DNA of 64,000 bases, taken from contig JAKPQE010000113.1 of NCBI GenBank assembly GCA_029572955.1, forward strand, positions 124,001-188,000, in the 5' to 3' direction. The notes under the pieces are model-generated. The model searched no databases, was not told where the DNA came from, and was given only the letters and a program-made list of their open reading frames with translations. Positions 42,931 to 52,264 of this stretch are shown piece by piece. Positions within the stretch are counted from its first letter, which is position 1. Every line of letters starts with the position of its first letter. A program made the translations under genes and the position numbers. Source of the stretch: Pseudomonadota bacterium. Lineage in GTDB: Bacteria > Pseudomonadota > Alphaproteobacteria > Rhizobiales > JAKPQE01.

Positions 42931-45006
42931 TCACGTGGCTTTGGCGAGCCACACAGAATTGTCGTGGACAGCCGCGCCGCCATAGGGCGCGACCGGATCG
43001 GCGCCGGTCAGAACGTTGATTCCCTCGCCGTCGACATGGGCGCCGTTCGGCCAGATCCCTTCCGCGACGAGCACCCCGCGGCGCAGCCCGTCGAAGAGGC
43101 GGGCATGCAGGCGCACCCGGCCGCGGTCGTTGCCGACGGCGACGAGATCGCCCTCGGCGATGCCGGTCGCGGCCGCATCGTCCGGGTGGATCATCAGCGA
43201 CGGCCGGCCCTCCTTGGCGAGCGAGGTCGGGGTGTTGTTGAAGGTGGTGTTGAGGAAGTTGCGGGCCGGCGAGACCGCGAGGCGATAGGGCCGGGCCTCG
43301 ACCGCCTCCTCGATCACCGCCCAGTGGTCGGGCAGCTCCGGCATATCGGCGAAGGGTCCCATCGGTCCGTTGTTGGCGAAGGCGACCTTCGTCCAGTCGG
43401 GCTTGAAATGATACTTGCCGTCCGGATAGGCGAAGCCCTTGCGGAAATGCGCCGTCTCGAAATCGGGCTGGCAGTCGAGCCAGCCGACCTCCTCGAGCTT
43501 CTCGAGCGAGCAGCGGCTGGAGCGGGCGAGCGTTGCCTCGACATGTTCGCGCGCCGTCAGTTCGAAGCCCCCGTGGGTGGCGCCGAGGCGCTTTGCCAGC
43601 GCGCAGATCACCTCGTGATTGGAGCGGCACTCGCCGGGCGGGTCGATCAGCTTCGGCCCGAACAGGATGTGCTGGTGGCCGCCGCCCTTGTAGACATCGT
43701 CGTGCTCGACGAACATCGTCGCCGGCAGCACGATATCGGCCATCTTGGCCGTCTCGGTCATGAACTGCTCGTGGACGCAGACGAAGAGGTCGTCACGGGC
43801 AAAGCCTTCCCTCACCTTGCGCTGGTCGGGCGCGACGACCATCGGATTGGTGTTCTGGATCAGCATCGCCGTCACCGGCGGGCCGTCGAACAGCGCCTCG
43901 GCGTCGCCGGTGAGGATGGCGCCGACGCGCGACTGGTCGAGCCGGCGGATCGCCGGATCGCAGAGATCGCGCCCGTCGATGAGGCTCGTGTCGAGGCCGA
44001 AGATGCCGCCATTGTTGTGGAAGGCGCCGCCGCCCTCGAGCGCCCAGGCGCCGGTTACCGCGGCGATCGAGGCGGCGGCGTGCATGTTGACGGCGCCGTT
44101 GCGCTGGCGCGAGAAACCATAGCCGAGGCGGAAGAAGGTGCGCTTCGTCGTGCCGACGAGGCGGGCGAATTCCTCGATCTCGGCGACGGGCACGCCACAG
44201 ATCGCGCTCGCCCATTCCGGCGTGCGGGTCTGCAAATGCGCCTCGAGTTCCTCCGGCGCATCGGTATAGGCGGCCAGGAACTCGCGGTCGGCGAGGTTTT
44301 TGCGAAAGAGCACGTGCATGACCGCGCAGGCGAAGGCACCGTCGGTGCCGGGCCGCAGGATGATCGGCAGGTCCGCCTGATCGAGGGTCGGCGTCCGGTA
44401 GATGTCGATCGCGACGATCTTGGCGCCGCGTTCCTTGCGGGCCCGGACCGCATGGGTCATCACGTTGACCTGGGTCGAGACGGCGTTGGTGCCCCAGATG
44501 ACGACGCAGTCGGATTTGGCCATCTCGCGCGGGTCGGGGCCGATCAGCCGGTTGGTGCCGGCGATGAAGCCGGTCCAGGCCATGTTGATGCAGATCGTGT
44601 CGTACTGGCCGGAATAGCGCTTGGCGTGGCGCAGGCGGTTGATGCCGTCGCGCTGCACGAGGCCCATGGTGCCGGCATAGAAATAGGGCCAGACGGTCTC
44701 GGAGCCGTATTTCGCCTCGGCCTTCTGGAACGCCTCGGCGACGCGGTCGAGCGCCGCGTCCCAGGAAATCGGCTCGAACCGCCCTTCCCCCTTGGCGCCG
44801 ACGCGGGCGAGCGGCCGGGTTAGGCGGTCGGGATGGTGCACGCGCTCGGCATAGCGCGCGACCTTGGCGCAGACGACGCCGGCCGTATAGGTGTTGGCCT
44901 TGGCGCCGTGGACGCGGCCGATCGTCCGTTCGTCGAGGACCTCGACCTCGAGGGCACAGGTCGACGGGCAATCGTGGGGACAGGCGGACCGGCGGATATC
45001 GGGCAT
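42931..45006 (-). CDS. Molybdopterin oxidoreductase of the DMSO-reductase family
   Basis: The 691-residue protein starts with a [4Fe-4S] site, CPHDCPSTC (C9, C13, C17) and a later VVCAKV. The MGD-binding domains follow (CVVIWGTNAVSTQVN, MLIQNTNPMVVAPDQ) and the C-terminal MopB cap (ARNFLNTTFNNTPTS, VRLHARLFDGLRRGVLVAEGIW). There is no TAT signal, so it is cytoplasmic. No iron-sulfur or membrane partner gene is adjacent. The reaction is unknown; formate, S-oxide and related substrates are all possible. GGAG lies 10 nt before the ATG. Confidence 0.85.
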   Translation of the reverse strand: MPDIRRSACPHDCPSTCALEVEVLDERTIGRVHGAKANTYTAGVVCAKVARYAERVHHPDRLTRPLARVGAKGEGRFEPISWDAALDRVAEAFQKAEAKYGSETVWPYFYAGTMGLVQRDGINRLRHAKRYSGQYDTICINMAWTGFIAGTNRLIGPDPREMAKSDCVVIWGTNAVSTQVNVMTHAVRARKERGAKIVAIDIYRTPTLDQADLPIILRPGTDGAFACAVMHVLFRKNLADREFLAAYTDAPEELEAHLQTRTPEWASAICGVPVAEIEEFARLVGTTKRTFFRLGYGFSRQRNGAVNMHAAASIAAVTGAWALEGGGAFHNNGGIFGLDTSLIDGRDLCDPAIRRLDQSRVGAILTGDAEALFDGPPVTAMLIQNTNPMVVAPDQRKVREGFARDDLFVCVHEQFMTETAKMADIVLPATMFVEHDDVYKGGGHQHILFGPKLIDPPGECRSNHEVICALAKRLGATHGGFELTAREHVEATLARSSRCSLEKLEEVGWLDCQPDFETAHFRKGFAYPDGKYHFKPDWTKVAFANNGPMGPFADMPELPDHWAVIEEAVEARPYRLAVSPARNFLNTTFNNTPTSLAKEGRPSLMIHPDDAAATGIAEGDLVAVGNDRGRVRLHARLFDGLRRGVLVAEGIWPNGAHVDGEGINVLTGADPVAPYGGAAVHDNSVWLAKAT

Positions 45007-45100
45007 CGGTTCTGCTCCGGCAGGCGGTGGGGCCGAGGAGACCGCGCCGAGGGCGGGCCGTCAAGGGCGACGATCACACGATCAGGCGATACGCTGAACG

Positions 45101-45129
45101 AAAAAACGGCATGCCCTCGGGGCACGCCG
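45101..45129 (-). terminator. Terminator on the minus strand, downstream of ndk and the repeats
   Basis: A 10-bp stem with one mismatch (45107-45116 with 45120-45129) is followed on the minus strand by TTTTTT (45106-45101). It should stop transcripts reading out of ndk before the molybdopterin gene. Confidence 0.75.
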
Positions 45130-45180
45130 CTCTCGAAGAACTCGTCGGGTCGTCGCGTCGGGCCTTGCGGCCCGCTCGAT

Positions 45181-45640
45181 ACCCGTCGCTGAGCGTTCGC
45201 TGCTCGCGACAATCCACTGGATCGTCGCGCCGAGCGCTCGAAAAAAGCCCTCCCCCGCCGGGGGAGGGTTGGGAGGGGGACCTGCCCGGCCCGCTCGACG
45301 GACCTGACGGTCCTTACCCGTCGCTGAGCGTTCAGACCTTCGATCGATCCACTGGATCGTCGCGCCGAGCGCTCGAAGAAGCCCTCCCCCGCCGGGGGAG
45401 GGTTGGGAGGGGGACCTGCCCGGCCCGCTCGACGGACCTGACGGTCCTTACCCTCGCTGAGCGTTCGCTGCTCGCGACGATTCACAGGATCGTCGCGCCG
45501 AGCGCTCGAAAAAAGCCCTCCCCCGCCGGGGGAGGATTGGGAGGGGGACCTGCCCGGCCCGCTCGACGGACCTGACGGTCCTTACCCGTCGCTGAGCGTT
45601 CAGACCTTCGATCGATCCACTGGATCGATCGACGCCGCCC
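45181..45640. repeat. Alternating A/B tandem repeat, 134-135 bp period
   Basis: Units start at 45181, 45316, 45450 and 45584; the last is partial. All share a core with CCCTCCCCCGCCGGGGGAGGG, a near-perfect hairpin, then a G-rich run and a GACGGACCTGACGGTCC palindrome. Units 1 and 3 share one left flank (CGCTGCTCGCGAC), while units 2 and 4 share another (CAGACCTTCGATCGATCCAC). The array therefore has a higher-order period of about 269 bp. Confidence 0.85.
45608..45630. repeat. 23-bp palindrome after ndk
   Basis: CGATCGATCCA and TGGATCGATCG are perfect 11-bp arms about a single C. It ends the last B unit of the array. A second perfect GC hairpin, CGCCGCCC/GGGCGGCG, lies at 45632-45649. Confidence 0.75.
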
Positions 45641-45657
45641 GAGGGCGGCGCCGGTCT

Positions 45658-46080
45658 TCACCCCACAATCTCGCATTCGGAGAAGAAGTAGGAGATCTCG
45701 ACCTTGGCGGTCTCCGGCGCGTCGGAGCCGTGCACCGAGTTGGCCTCGATCGACTCGGCGAAGTCCTTGCGGATGGTGCCGTCGGCGGCGTTGGCCGGAT
45801 TGGTGGCGCCCATGACTTCGCGGTTCTTGGCGATGGCGTTCTCGCCCTCGAGCACCTGCAGGACGACCGGACCGGAGGTCATGAAGGCGACGAGATCGTT
45901 GAAGAACGGGCGCTCCTTGTGGACCGCGTAGAAGCCCTCGGCTTCCTTCTTGCTCAACCAGACGCGCTTCGACGCGACGACGCGCAGGCCCGCGCTCTCC
46001 AGACGGTCGATGATCTTGCCGGTCAGGTTGCGCCGGGTCGCGTCCGGCTTGATGATCGAAAAGGTGCGTTCGAGCGCCAT
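45658..46080 (-). CDS. ndk: Nucleoside diphosphate kinase
   Basis: The 140-residue enzyme equalises NTP pools by phosphate transfer through a catalytic histidine, visible in [34 protein letters not shown] and RKDFAESI are conserved. Length is exactly typical. GAGGGAATGAA precedes the ATG. Downstream lie the A/B repeats and a terminator. Confidence 0.97.
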   Translation of the reverse strand: MALERTFSIIKPDATRRNLTGKIIDRLESAGLRVVASKRVWLSKKEAEGFYAVHKERPFFNDLVAFMTSGPVVLQVLEGENAIAKNREVMGATNPANAADGTIRKDFAESIEANSVHGSDAPETAKVEISYFFSECEIVG

Positions 46081-46199
46081 TTCATTCCCTCTCGTGTCAG
46101 ATGATGGTCGATGCCTCGGCGAATGCCGGAATTGGCCGGTTCTATAGCCGGCAGCCGGCAAGCCCGCAAGGGCGGCAAGACGCCCGGCGGCGCGACCGC

Positions 46200-46883
46200 T
46201 CAGCGCCTCAGCGCCATTCGGCCGAGGCCGTCGTGGAGATCGAGGCAGCGCTCGAACCACGCCGCTACCGCATCGCCCTCCGCGAGCATCGGGAAATCGG
46301 AGACCATGCGCGGCCATTGCAGGGTGCCGAACAGGATGTAGTCGGCGAAAAGCGGCGCCTCGCCGCCGATGAAGGGCTGCGCCTTCAGCATCAGCCGCAT
46401 CGGCAGGAGGCTGGCGCGGAATGCCTCGCGATGAGTCTCGCGGTCGGCCTGCAGCGCTTCCAGCGTCGTGCCGAAACGCTTCTCGCGGCTGTCGCGGAAA
46501 TAGGCCCGGTCGTCCGGCGCGAGGCGGTCGTGGATGTCGAGGATCACCGCCTTGAGGATGGGTCCGTGCAGCGAATTGGCCCAGCTCTCGACGAAGCGCG
46601 ACAGCGCCCGGCCGCCCGCGCCACCGAACAGGCTCGGCGCCTCAGGGTAGGTCTCCTCGAGGTGGAGGGCGATGGCGAAGCTGTCGGAAATGCGCGCGCC
46701 GTGGTCCTCGAGCACCGGCACGGTCCGGCTGAAGCCGCCGGTCATCTGGCCGATGCCGGTGAACGGCGTCGCCCGTGTCTCGACGTCGAGGCCTTTGTGG
46801 GCGAGCGCCATGCGGCTGCGCCAGCAATAGGGGCTGAAGCGCTCGTCGCCGGCGCCGCACAGATCGAACATCACTCGCGCCAT
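46200..46883 (-). CDS. Glutathione S-transferase family protein, LigE-like N-domain
   Basis: The 227-residue protein has a GST N-domain with [17 protein letters not shown], a sequence seen in beta-etherase-like GSTs. [24 protein letters not shown] binds glutathione. The C-domain is all-helical. The lignin beta-etherase function of LigE cannot be assumed from this. GGAGGAAAGG lies before the ATG. It is divergent from the DinB gene. Confidence 0.83.
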   Translation of the reverse strand: MARVMFDLCGAGDERFSPYCWRSRMALAHKGLDVETRATPFTGIGQMTGGFSRTVPVLEDHGARISDSFAIALHLEETYPEAPSLFGGAGGRALSRFVESWANSLHGPILKAVILDIHDRLAPDDRAYFRDSREKRFGTTLEALQADRETHREAFRASLLPMRLMLKAQPFIGGEAPLFADYILFGTLQWPRMVSDFPMLAEGDAVAAWFERCLDLHDGLGRMALRR

Positions 46884-46981
46884 CTGACCTTTCCTCCTAT
46901 TGCGCCGGCCATTTCAAGCGTGTCCAATATGGCGGCAAACCGGGTTTGGAACACTCGAATTCCGCTGAGGAGGCACGTGCC

Positions 46982-47491
46982 GTGAAGGACTATTTCATGA
47001 TGTTCGCCCAGTACAATCGCTGGGCAAACGGCCGGCTCTACGATGCGGTGCGCCATCTCGGCGAAGAAGAGTTCCACCGCAATCTCGGCGCCTATTTCCG
47101 CTCGATGAACGGCACGCTCAACCACATCCTCGTCACCGACCGGATCTGGATGACGCGGTTCACCGGCGAGGGCGAGGCGCCGGATTCGCTCGACATCGTG
47201 CTCTTCGAGGACCTGCCCGAACTGCGCGAGGCGCGCATGGCCGAGGACGAGCGGATCGTCGGCTTCATCGAGCGGCTCGGCAAGGACGACTTCGGCAAGA
47301 GCATCCGCTACAAGGCCTATAATCGCACCGTCGTCTTCGAGCAGCCGCTCCATGCCGTGCTCGGCCACTTCTTCAATCACCAGACGCACCATCGCGGCCA
47401 GGCGCACTGCATGCTCACCCAGCTCGGCCGCGAGGCGCCGCCGCTCGATCTCGTCTACTTCCAGCGCGACTCCGGCGTCGGCATGGCCTGA
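46982..47491 (+). CDS. DinB/YfiT-like metal-binding protein
   Basis: The 169-residue four-helix protein has the DinB motifs MFAQYNRWANGRLYDAV, a first His in TLNHILVTDRIWM and the HxxxH pair in LGHFFNHQTHHRGQAHCML. Together these bind a divalent metal. Members act as thiol transferases or have unknown roles. The GTG start at 46982 has GAGGAGG 8-10 nt upstream. The ABC-F gene follows on the same strand after 68 nt. Confidence 0.87.
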   Translation: MKDYFMMFAQYNRWANGRLYDAVRHLGEEEFHRNLGAYFRSMNGTLNHILVTDRIWMTRFTGEGEAPDSLDIVLFEDLPELREARMAEDERIVGFIERLGKDDFGKSIRYKAYNRTVVFEQPLHAVLGHFFNHQTHHRGQAHCMLTQLGREAPPLDLVYFQRDSGVGMA

Positions 47492-47559
47492 GCCGGCGGC
47501 TCGGGCCCTCACCGCCATTCCTCTTGCATTCGGCGCGGCGGCAAGGCTAAGAGCCGCGC

Positions 47560-49455
47560 ATGATCTCGATCTCCGACCTCACCTACCGCATCGCCGGACG
47601 CACCCTCCTCGACGGCGCCAGCCTGCAGCTGCCGGACGGCGCGCGAGCCGGCTTCGTCGGGCGCAACGGCACCGGCAAGACCACCCTCTTTCGCCTGATG
47701 CTCGGCGAGATCGAGGCCGAGAGCGGCACGATCCAGCTGCCGCGCGGGGCGCGCATCGGCCATGTCGCGCAGGAAGCGCCGGGCGGGCCGGACAGCCTCA
47801 TCGACTTCGTGCTGCGCGCCGACACCGAGCGGGCCGAACTCTTCGCCGCCGCAGAGACCGAGACCGACGCGCACCGCATCGCCGACATCCAGGCCCGCCT
47901 CGTCGATATCGGCGCCCATGCGGCCGAGGGCCGGGCGGCGCGCATCCTTGCCGGCCTCGGCTTCGATGCGGCCGCGCAGCAGCGCCCCTGCGCCGACTTC
48001 TCCGGCGGCTGGCGCATGCGCGTCGCGCTCGCCGCCGTGCTCTTCTCCGAGCCCGACATCCTGCTCCTCGACGAGCCGACCAACTATCTCGACCTCGAGG
48101 GCACGCTCTGGCTGCAGACCTATCTCGCCCAGTATCCGAAGACGGCGATCGTCATCTCGCACGACCGCGACCTCCTCAACGAGGCGGTCGACACGATCGT
48201 CCACCTCGACAAGGGCAAGCTCACCTTCTATCGCGGCGGCTACGACCAGTTCGACCGGCAGCGGCGGGAGAAGCTGATCCTGCAGGCGAAGGCCAAGAAG
48301 AAGCAGGACGAGCAGAGGAAGCACCTGCAGTCCTTCGTCGACCGCTTCCGCGCCAAGGCGACCAAGGCGCGCCAGGCGCAGTCGCGCCTCAAGGCGCTGG
48401 CCAAGCTCGAGCCGATCGCGGCGATCATGGAGGAATACACCAAGCCGATCCGCATCCCCGATCCGATGAAGGAGCTCGCCCCGCCGATCCTGCGGTTCGA
48501 GGGCGTCTCGGTCGGCTACGAGGCCGACAGGCCGATCCTTGCCCGCCTCAACCTCCGCATCGATCCCGACGACCGGATCGCCCTCCTCGGCTCCAACGGC
48601 AACGGCAAGTCGACCTTCGCCAAGCTGGTGACGGGCCGGCTGCAGCCGATGGGCGGGCTGATGACCCGGGCCGAGAAGATGGAAATCGCCTATTTCGCCC
48701 AGCACCAGCTCGACGAGATCGACCCAAACCGCTCGGCGGTCGACCAGGTGCGGGCGCGCCTGCCGGGGCTCAAGGAAGCGGAAGTGCGGGCCCGGGTCGA
48801 CGGCATGGGCCTTGCGACGGAGAAGATGGAAACGCCGGCCGGCCAGCTCTCGGGCGGCGAGAAGGCGCGGCTGATGCTCGGCCTTGCCACCCTCGACAAG
48901 CCGCATCTCGTCGTCCTCGACGAGCCGACCAACCATCTCGACATCGAGGCGCGCGAGGCGCTGGTGCAGGCGCTCGCCGAATATTCCGGCGCGGTCCTCC
49001 TCATCTCGCACGACCGCCATCTCGTCGAGGCCGCCGCCGACCGGCTGTGGCTCGTCGCCGGCGGCACGGTCGCGGTCTATGACGGCGACATCGACGACTA
49101 TCGGGCCGAAGTGCTCGGCGGCGGCGACAAGCCGGCGGCCGGCAAGGCGTCGTCGTCCGACGCCGCGAGCGCCCAGAACCGCGGCAAGGAAGCGCGCCGG
49201 GCGGCGGCCGAGCGGCGGGCGCAGTTCGCGCCGCTGAAGCGCGAGATCGACAAGGCCGAGAAGGAAATGGAAAAGCTCAACGGGCTCATCGCCGAGCTCG
49301 ACGTGAAGCTCTCCGATCCGACCCTCTTCACCGCGAATGCGAGCGAAGGCGCGCGCCTCTCCAAGCAGCGCGCCGACGCCGAAAAGCGCCTCGCCGAGAC
49401 CGAGGAGAAGTGGCTCGAAATGAGCCACGAATACGAAGAGGGCGTCGGGGAGTAG
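47560..49455 (+). CDS. ABC-F ATPase (Uup/YheS-like)
   Basis: The 631-residue cytosolic protein has two ABC domains and no TM segments. Walker A sites are GRNGTGKTT (34-42) and GSNGNGKST; signatures are FSGGWRMR and LSGGEKAR; the Walker B sites end LLDEPTNYLD and VLDEPTNHLD. The long helical linker between domains (residues about 225-300) is the P-site tRNA interaction motif. A C-terminal coiled coil (about 540-625) follows an Ala/Ser-rich linker, as in Uup. It probably acts on stalled ribosomes. The stop lies 3 nt from the convergent HAD gene stop. Confidence 0.92.
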   Translation: MISISDLTYRIAGRTLLDGASLQLPDGARAGFVGRNGTGKTTLFRLMLGEIEAESGTIQLPRGARIGHVAQEAPGGPDSLIDFVLRADTERAELFAAAETETDAHRIADIQARLVDIGAHAAEGRAARILAGLGFDAAAQQRPCADFSGGWRMRVALAAVLFSEPDILLLDEPTNYLDLEGTLWLQTYLAQYPKTAIVISHDRDLLNEAVDTIVHLDKGKLTFYRGGYDQFDRQRREKLILQAKAKKKQDEQRKHLQSFVDRFRAKATKARQAQSRLKALAKLEPIAAIMEEYTKPIRIPDPMKELAPPILRFEGVSVGYEADRPILARLNLRIDPDDRIALLGSNGNGKSTFAKLVTGRLQPMGGLMTRAEKMEIAYFAQHQLDEIDPNRSAVDQVRARLPGLKEAEVRARVDGMGLATEKMETPAGQLSGGEKARLMLGLATLDKPHLVVLDEPTNHLDIEAREALVQALAEYSGAVLLISHDRHLVEAAADRLWLVAGGTVAVYDGDIDDYRAEVLGGGDKPAAGKASSSDAASAQNRGKEARRAAAERRAQFAPLKREIDKAEKEMEKLNGLIAELDVKLSDPTLFTANASEGARLSKQRADAEKRLAETEEKWLEMSHEYEEGVGE

Positions 49456-49458
49456 CCC

Positions 49459-50262
49459 CTACAGCACGCCGTAGAAATCGGCGCCTTCGAGGACGCCGCT
49501 GGTGTAGTAGCCCGAGAGGCCGCGATAGCCGCCTTTGGCGAAATAGGCCTTGAGGGCCGGATTTGCGGCCATCGCCTCGCGCACCTCGGCGACGAGCTGG
49601 TCGTCGGCATTGCGCACGAGGACGCCGCGGAAGCCGGCGGTCAGCGGGAAGATATCGTTGCCGCTGTCGCCGCAGAAGACGACCTCCCCGCGCGGCACGC
49701 CATATTCCTCGGCGACATATTCGAGCGAGGTGAGCTTCGTCGCGCTCGCCGGCAGGAAGTCGAGCAGGCCCTTGCCGTCGAGGGAATCGAAGCTGTAGAC
49801 GATCGCCTCGTCGAACCTGCCCTTCACCCGGGCATCGACCTCGGCAAGGATGCGCGCCCGGTCGCCGTGGTCGGTGTAGTAGCTCTGCTTGAAGGGGTTG
49901 AGGTGCTCGGCCTCCTGCAGGCGGATGCCCGCGATGTCGGCGACGAGCGCGTGGATCGCGGCGGCGTTCCAGCGCGGGCTCGCGCGGCGCACATGCTCGC
50001 TCCAACCCTCGTCGAAATGCCATTTCCCGTCGCGGTACTTGCGGATCGAGGTGCCGACGTCGCCGCAAAGGACGTCCGGCTCGCGCACGCCGAAATGGGC
50101 GATCGCCTCTTCGGTGAGGCGCAGATTGCGGCCGGTGACGTAGACGACGACGAGGTCGTCGCGGCGCGTCAGCTCGTTGAACAGCGGAATCGCCGCCGCG
50201 TCGGCGGGCCAGCTGCCGTTCGGCAGCAGGGTGCGGTCGAGGTCGGTCGCGAGAATCTTCAT
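49459..50262 (-). CDS. HAD-IIB sugar phosphatase, sucrose-phosphatase-like
   Basis: The 267-residue phosphatase starts ILATDLDRTLLPNG, which carries the HAD nucleophile Asp and its acid/base partner (DLDRT). VYVTGR supplies motif 2, and FCGDSGNDIFPLT supplies motif 4 with its metal-binding Asp pair. The cap region is of the sucrose-6-phosphate phosphatase type. It lies 23 nt downstream of the GH13 gene, so it likely dephosphorylates a glucosyl phosphate product or substrate of that pathway. The exact sugar is not shown. Confidence 0.85.
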   Translation of the reverse strand: MKILATDLDRTLLPNGSWPADAAAIPLFNELTRRDDLVVVYVTGRNLRLTEEAIAHFGVREPDVLCGDVGTSIRKYRDGKWHFDEGWSEHVRRASPRWNAAAIHALVADIAGIRLQEAEHLNPFKQSYYTDHGDRARILAEVDARVKGRFDEAIVYSFDSLDGKGLLDFLPASATKLTSLEYVAEEYGVPRGEVVFCGDSGNDIFPLTAGFRGVLVRNADDQLVAEVREAMAANPALKAYFAKGGYRGLSGYYTSGVLEGADFYGVL

Positions 50263-50285
50263 GATGCCTGCCCGTTCTGCGGTGA

Positions 50286-52010
50286 TCAGTTGTAGGCGAC
50301 GGTTTCGATGTCGCCGTCCTCGATGCCCGTCGTCACGGCGAAATGGTGATTGCAGAGATCGGCGTGAAGCTCGGCGAAGTGCCGGCCGTGGCGCCAGCGC
50401 AGTCGCAGCCGGCCTTCCGGCGCCTCGGCCTCGACGAGACTGCCGGCAAAGGCCGGTGCCGAATTGCGCAGGCGCATGAGGGCGAGTTGGTCCCGGACGA
50501 CGTCGGTCGCAAGACCGGCCTCGATGTCGGCCGTCGTCAGCGTCGTGCGATTGATCTCCTTGTGGCCGCCGGTGCCGCCGCGGTCGGCGGCGGCGTAGTC
50601 GTTCTTTCCGGCGAAGAGATCGAGATACCAGACCTGCGGGATGCCCGGCATGAAGAGCTGGATGGCGCGGGCGAGGCGCAGCTTCCTCTCGTCCTCGCCG
50701 AGGGCGCTGAAGAAGGTGGCGTTGACCTGGTAATAGGCGATCTTCCGGCCGTCCGGGCCGAACAGGTTCTTCACCCGGCCGCCACGCGCCATGATGCGCT
50801 CGACGACCGCTTCGATGTCGTCTTCGCCGAGGAGCTCCCTGCCCTCGCCGTTGCGGCCACCGAGGTCGAGGACCGGAATGCCGTCGTGGCAGCCGAGCAT
50901 GTTGACGGTGCGGATGCCCTTCTCCTCGATCTCGCCGACCCAGTCGAGCAGATGGGCGCCGGTGCAGCGGTCGAGAGCATCGATGACGAGGCCGGGAAAG
51001 AAGAAGTCGTAGACGGGGAAGCCCTCGGCGGCGACCTCCTCGTGCAGGCCCTCGCCGTAGCGGGCGTGGATCTCGGGCAGAAGCACGAGGCCGTGCTTTT
51101 CGGCGAGATCCTTCAGCCGGGCGAGATAGTCCCAGGTGCCCGGCTTGTTGAAGAAATTGCGCTGGCCCGGCTCCTTGTGGAGATAGGCGAAGGCGTCGAG
51201 GCGCACCATGCGGGCGCCATAGCCGGCGACGCGCTCGAGCGTCTCGTCGTAGAAGTCCCAGACCTTCTGCGAACCGGCGTTGAGGTCCATCTGGCCGAGA
51301 TAGCGACGCCGGCTCTCGACGATGTCGACGATCTCGTCGCGGTGGGCGCCGAAGACGCCGAAATCCGCCTCGCCGATCGGCACCCCGGCGGCGATGGCGC
51401 TGTTGACGGCGGCGGCCAGCCCCTCGCCCTCGCCGGCGCCGAGGAAGCTCGAGAAGTCGGCGGCCTCGAACTCCGGGTAGCCGACCTCCTGATAGAAGGT
51501 GTTCCAGTAGGGCCGCTCCGAGCCGTCCGGGAAGCGGACGTCGAGGATCGGCAGGCCGGGCTTTCGCATGAAGAGCTTTTCGAGGTCTTCCCCGTTCGGC
51601 ACGATGTGGCCGTCGGCGCCCATGGTCCCGCGCCCGGCCCAGAAGTCGTTCCAGTCGATGAAGAAGTCCTTGAAGGGCGAGGCATCGCCGTTGGCCAGCA
51701 TGTCCTGGAATTGCGGCGAGCCGACCGAGAGATGGTTCAGCACGAGATCAAACTTCAGGCCGATGCCGAGTTCGTCGAGGCCGGCGAGATCGTTGGCTGA
51801 GACGAGCTCTTCGTTGAGGCCGTAATCGATGACCGAAAAGCCCCGGTCGAGGTCGCTGTGGAAGATCGTCGGCAGGATGTAGAACAGCGAGAAAACCCCG
51901 TCGAATTCTGGCCGTTTCAGCATATCGACGATATCGGAAAGCTTTTCCCCGATGCTGTCGGGATAGGCGTTGAGCATCACGCCGTTCGGCAAATCGATTC
52001 TCGTCGTCAT
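50286..52010 (-). CDS. GH13 subfamily 18 sucrose-phosphorylase-like enzyme
   Basis: The 574-residue enzyme matches GH13_18 phosphorylases: DLVLNHLSV, the nucleophile D272 in RLDAFAYLHKEPG, the acid/base E313 in LLPEIHARYG, and D376 in CHDGIPVLD. GIPQVWYLDLFAGKNDYAA supplies the phosphate-side loop. Family members phosphorolyse sucrose, sucrose 6-phosphate, glucosylglycerol or glucosylglycerate. It is 70 or so residues longer than sucrose phosphorylase, and the extra length seems to lie between 120 and 240. The start at 52010 (MTTRIDLPNG) is the family start. It forms an operon with the HAD phosphatase. Confidence 0.85.
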   Translation of the reverse strand: MTTRIDLPNGVMLNAYPDSIGEKLSDIVDMLKRPEFDGVFSLFYILPTIFHSDLDRGFSVIDYGLNEELVSANDLAGLDELGIGLKFDLVLNHLSVGSPQFQDMLANGDASPFKDFFIDWNDFWAGRGTMGADGHIVPNGEDLEKLFMRKPGLPILDVRFPDGSERPYWNTFYQEVGYPEFEAADFSSFLGAGEGEGLAAAVNSAIAAGVPIGEADFGVFGAHRDEIVDIVESRRRYLGQMDLNAGSQKVWDFYDETLERVAGYGARMVRLDAFAYLHKEPGQRNFFNKPGTWDYLARLKDLAEKHGLVLLPEIHARYGEGLHEEVAAEGFPVYDFFFPGLVIDALDRCTGAHLLDWVGEIEEKGIRTVNMLGCHDGIPVLDLGGRNGEGRELLGEDDIEAVVERIMARGGRVKNLFGPDGRKIAYYQVNATFFSALGEDERKLRLARAIQLFMPGIPQVWYLDLFAGKNDYAAADRGGTGGHKEINRTTLTTADIEAGLATDVVRDQLALMRLRNSAPAFAGSLVEAEAPEGRLRLRWRHGRHFAELHADLCNHHFAVTTGIEDGDIETVAYN

Positions 52011-52264
52011 GAGCTGAAATCCCGCCTTCGGGGGTTTCGACACCTCTGTGCCAAGAGTCCGCAGACCCTTCGATGATCGGAAGGGCGCGACAGGCGCGCC
52101 GTTGAAAAAGCCTCGCACGATGCGCAGGACGCATCGACGATCTAGGGCTTTACAGTGAAACGACGAGCGATCCTACCCCGAAAACGGATTTCGACCGGGA
52201 CAAGGAGCCGCGCACCGGCATGGCGGGGCGAAGTCGGCGGACCGCATCGCCCGGGCGTCGGATG

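Larger units (their letters stand above)
45007..45657. other. Intergenic region filled by repeats and terminators
   Basis: This 651-bp gap between the molybdopterin gene and ndk carries a terminator at 45101-45129, an alternating repeat array (45181-45640) and two palindromes (45608-45630 and 45632-45649). Open frames inside it are low-complexity and are not taken as genes. Confidence 0.75.

Noticed and set aside
45027-45575. Open frames with PPPPGEG-like repeats in the 45.2-45.6 kb array
   Set aside because: They arise from the repeat sequence read in different frames on both strands, lack ribosome-binding sites, and change frame between units (134 versus 135 bp).
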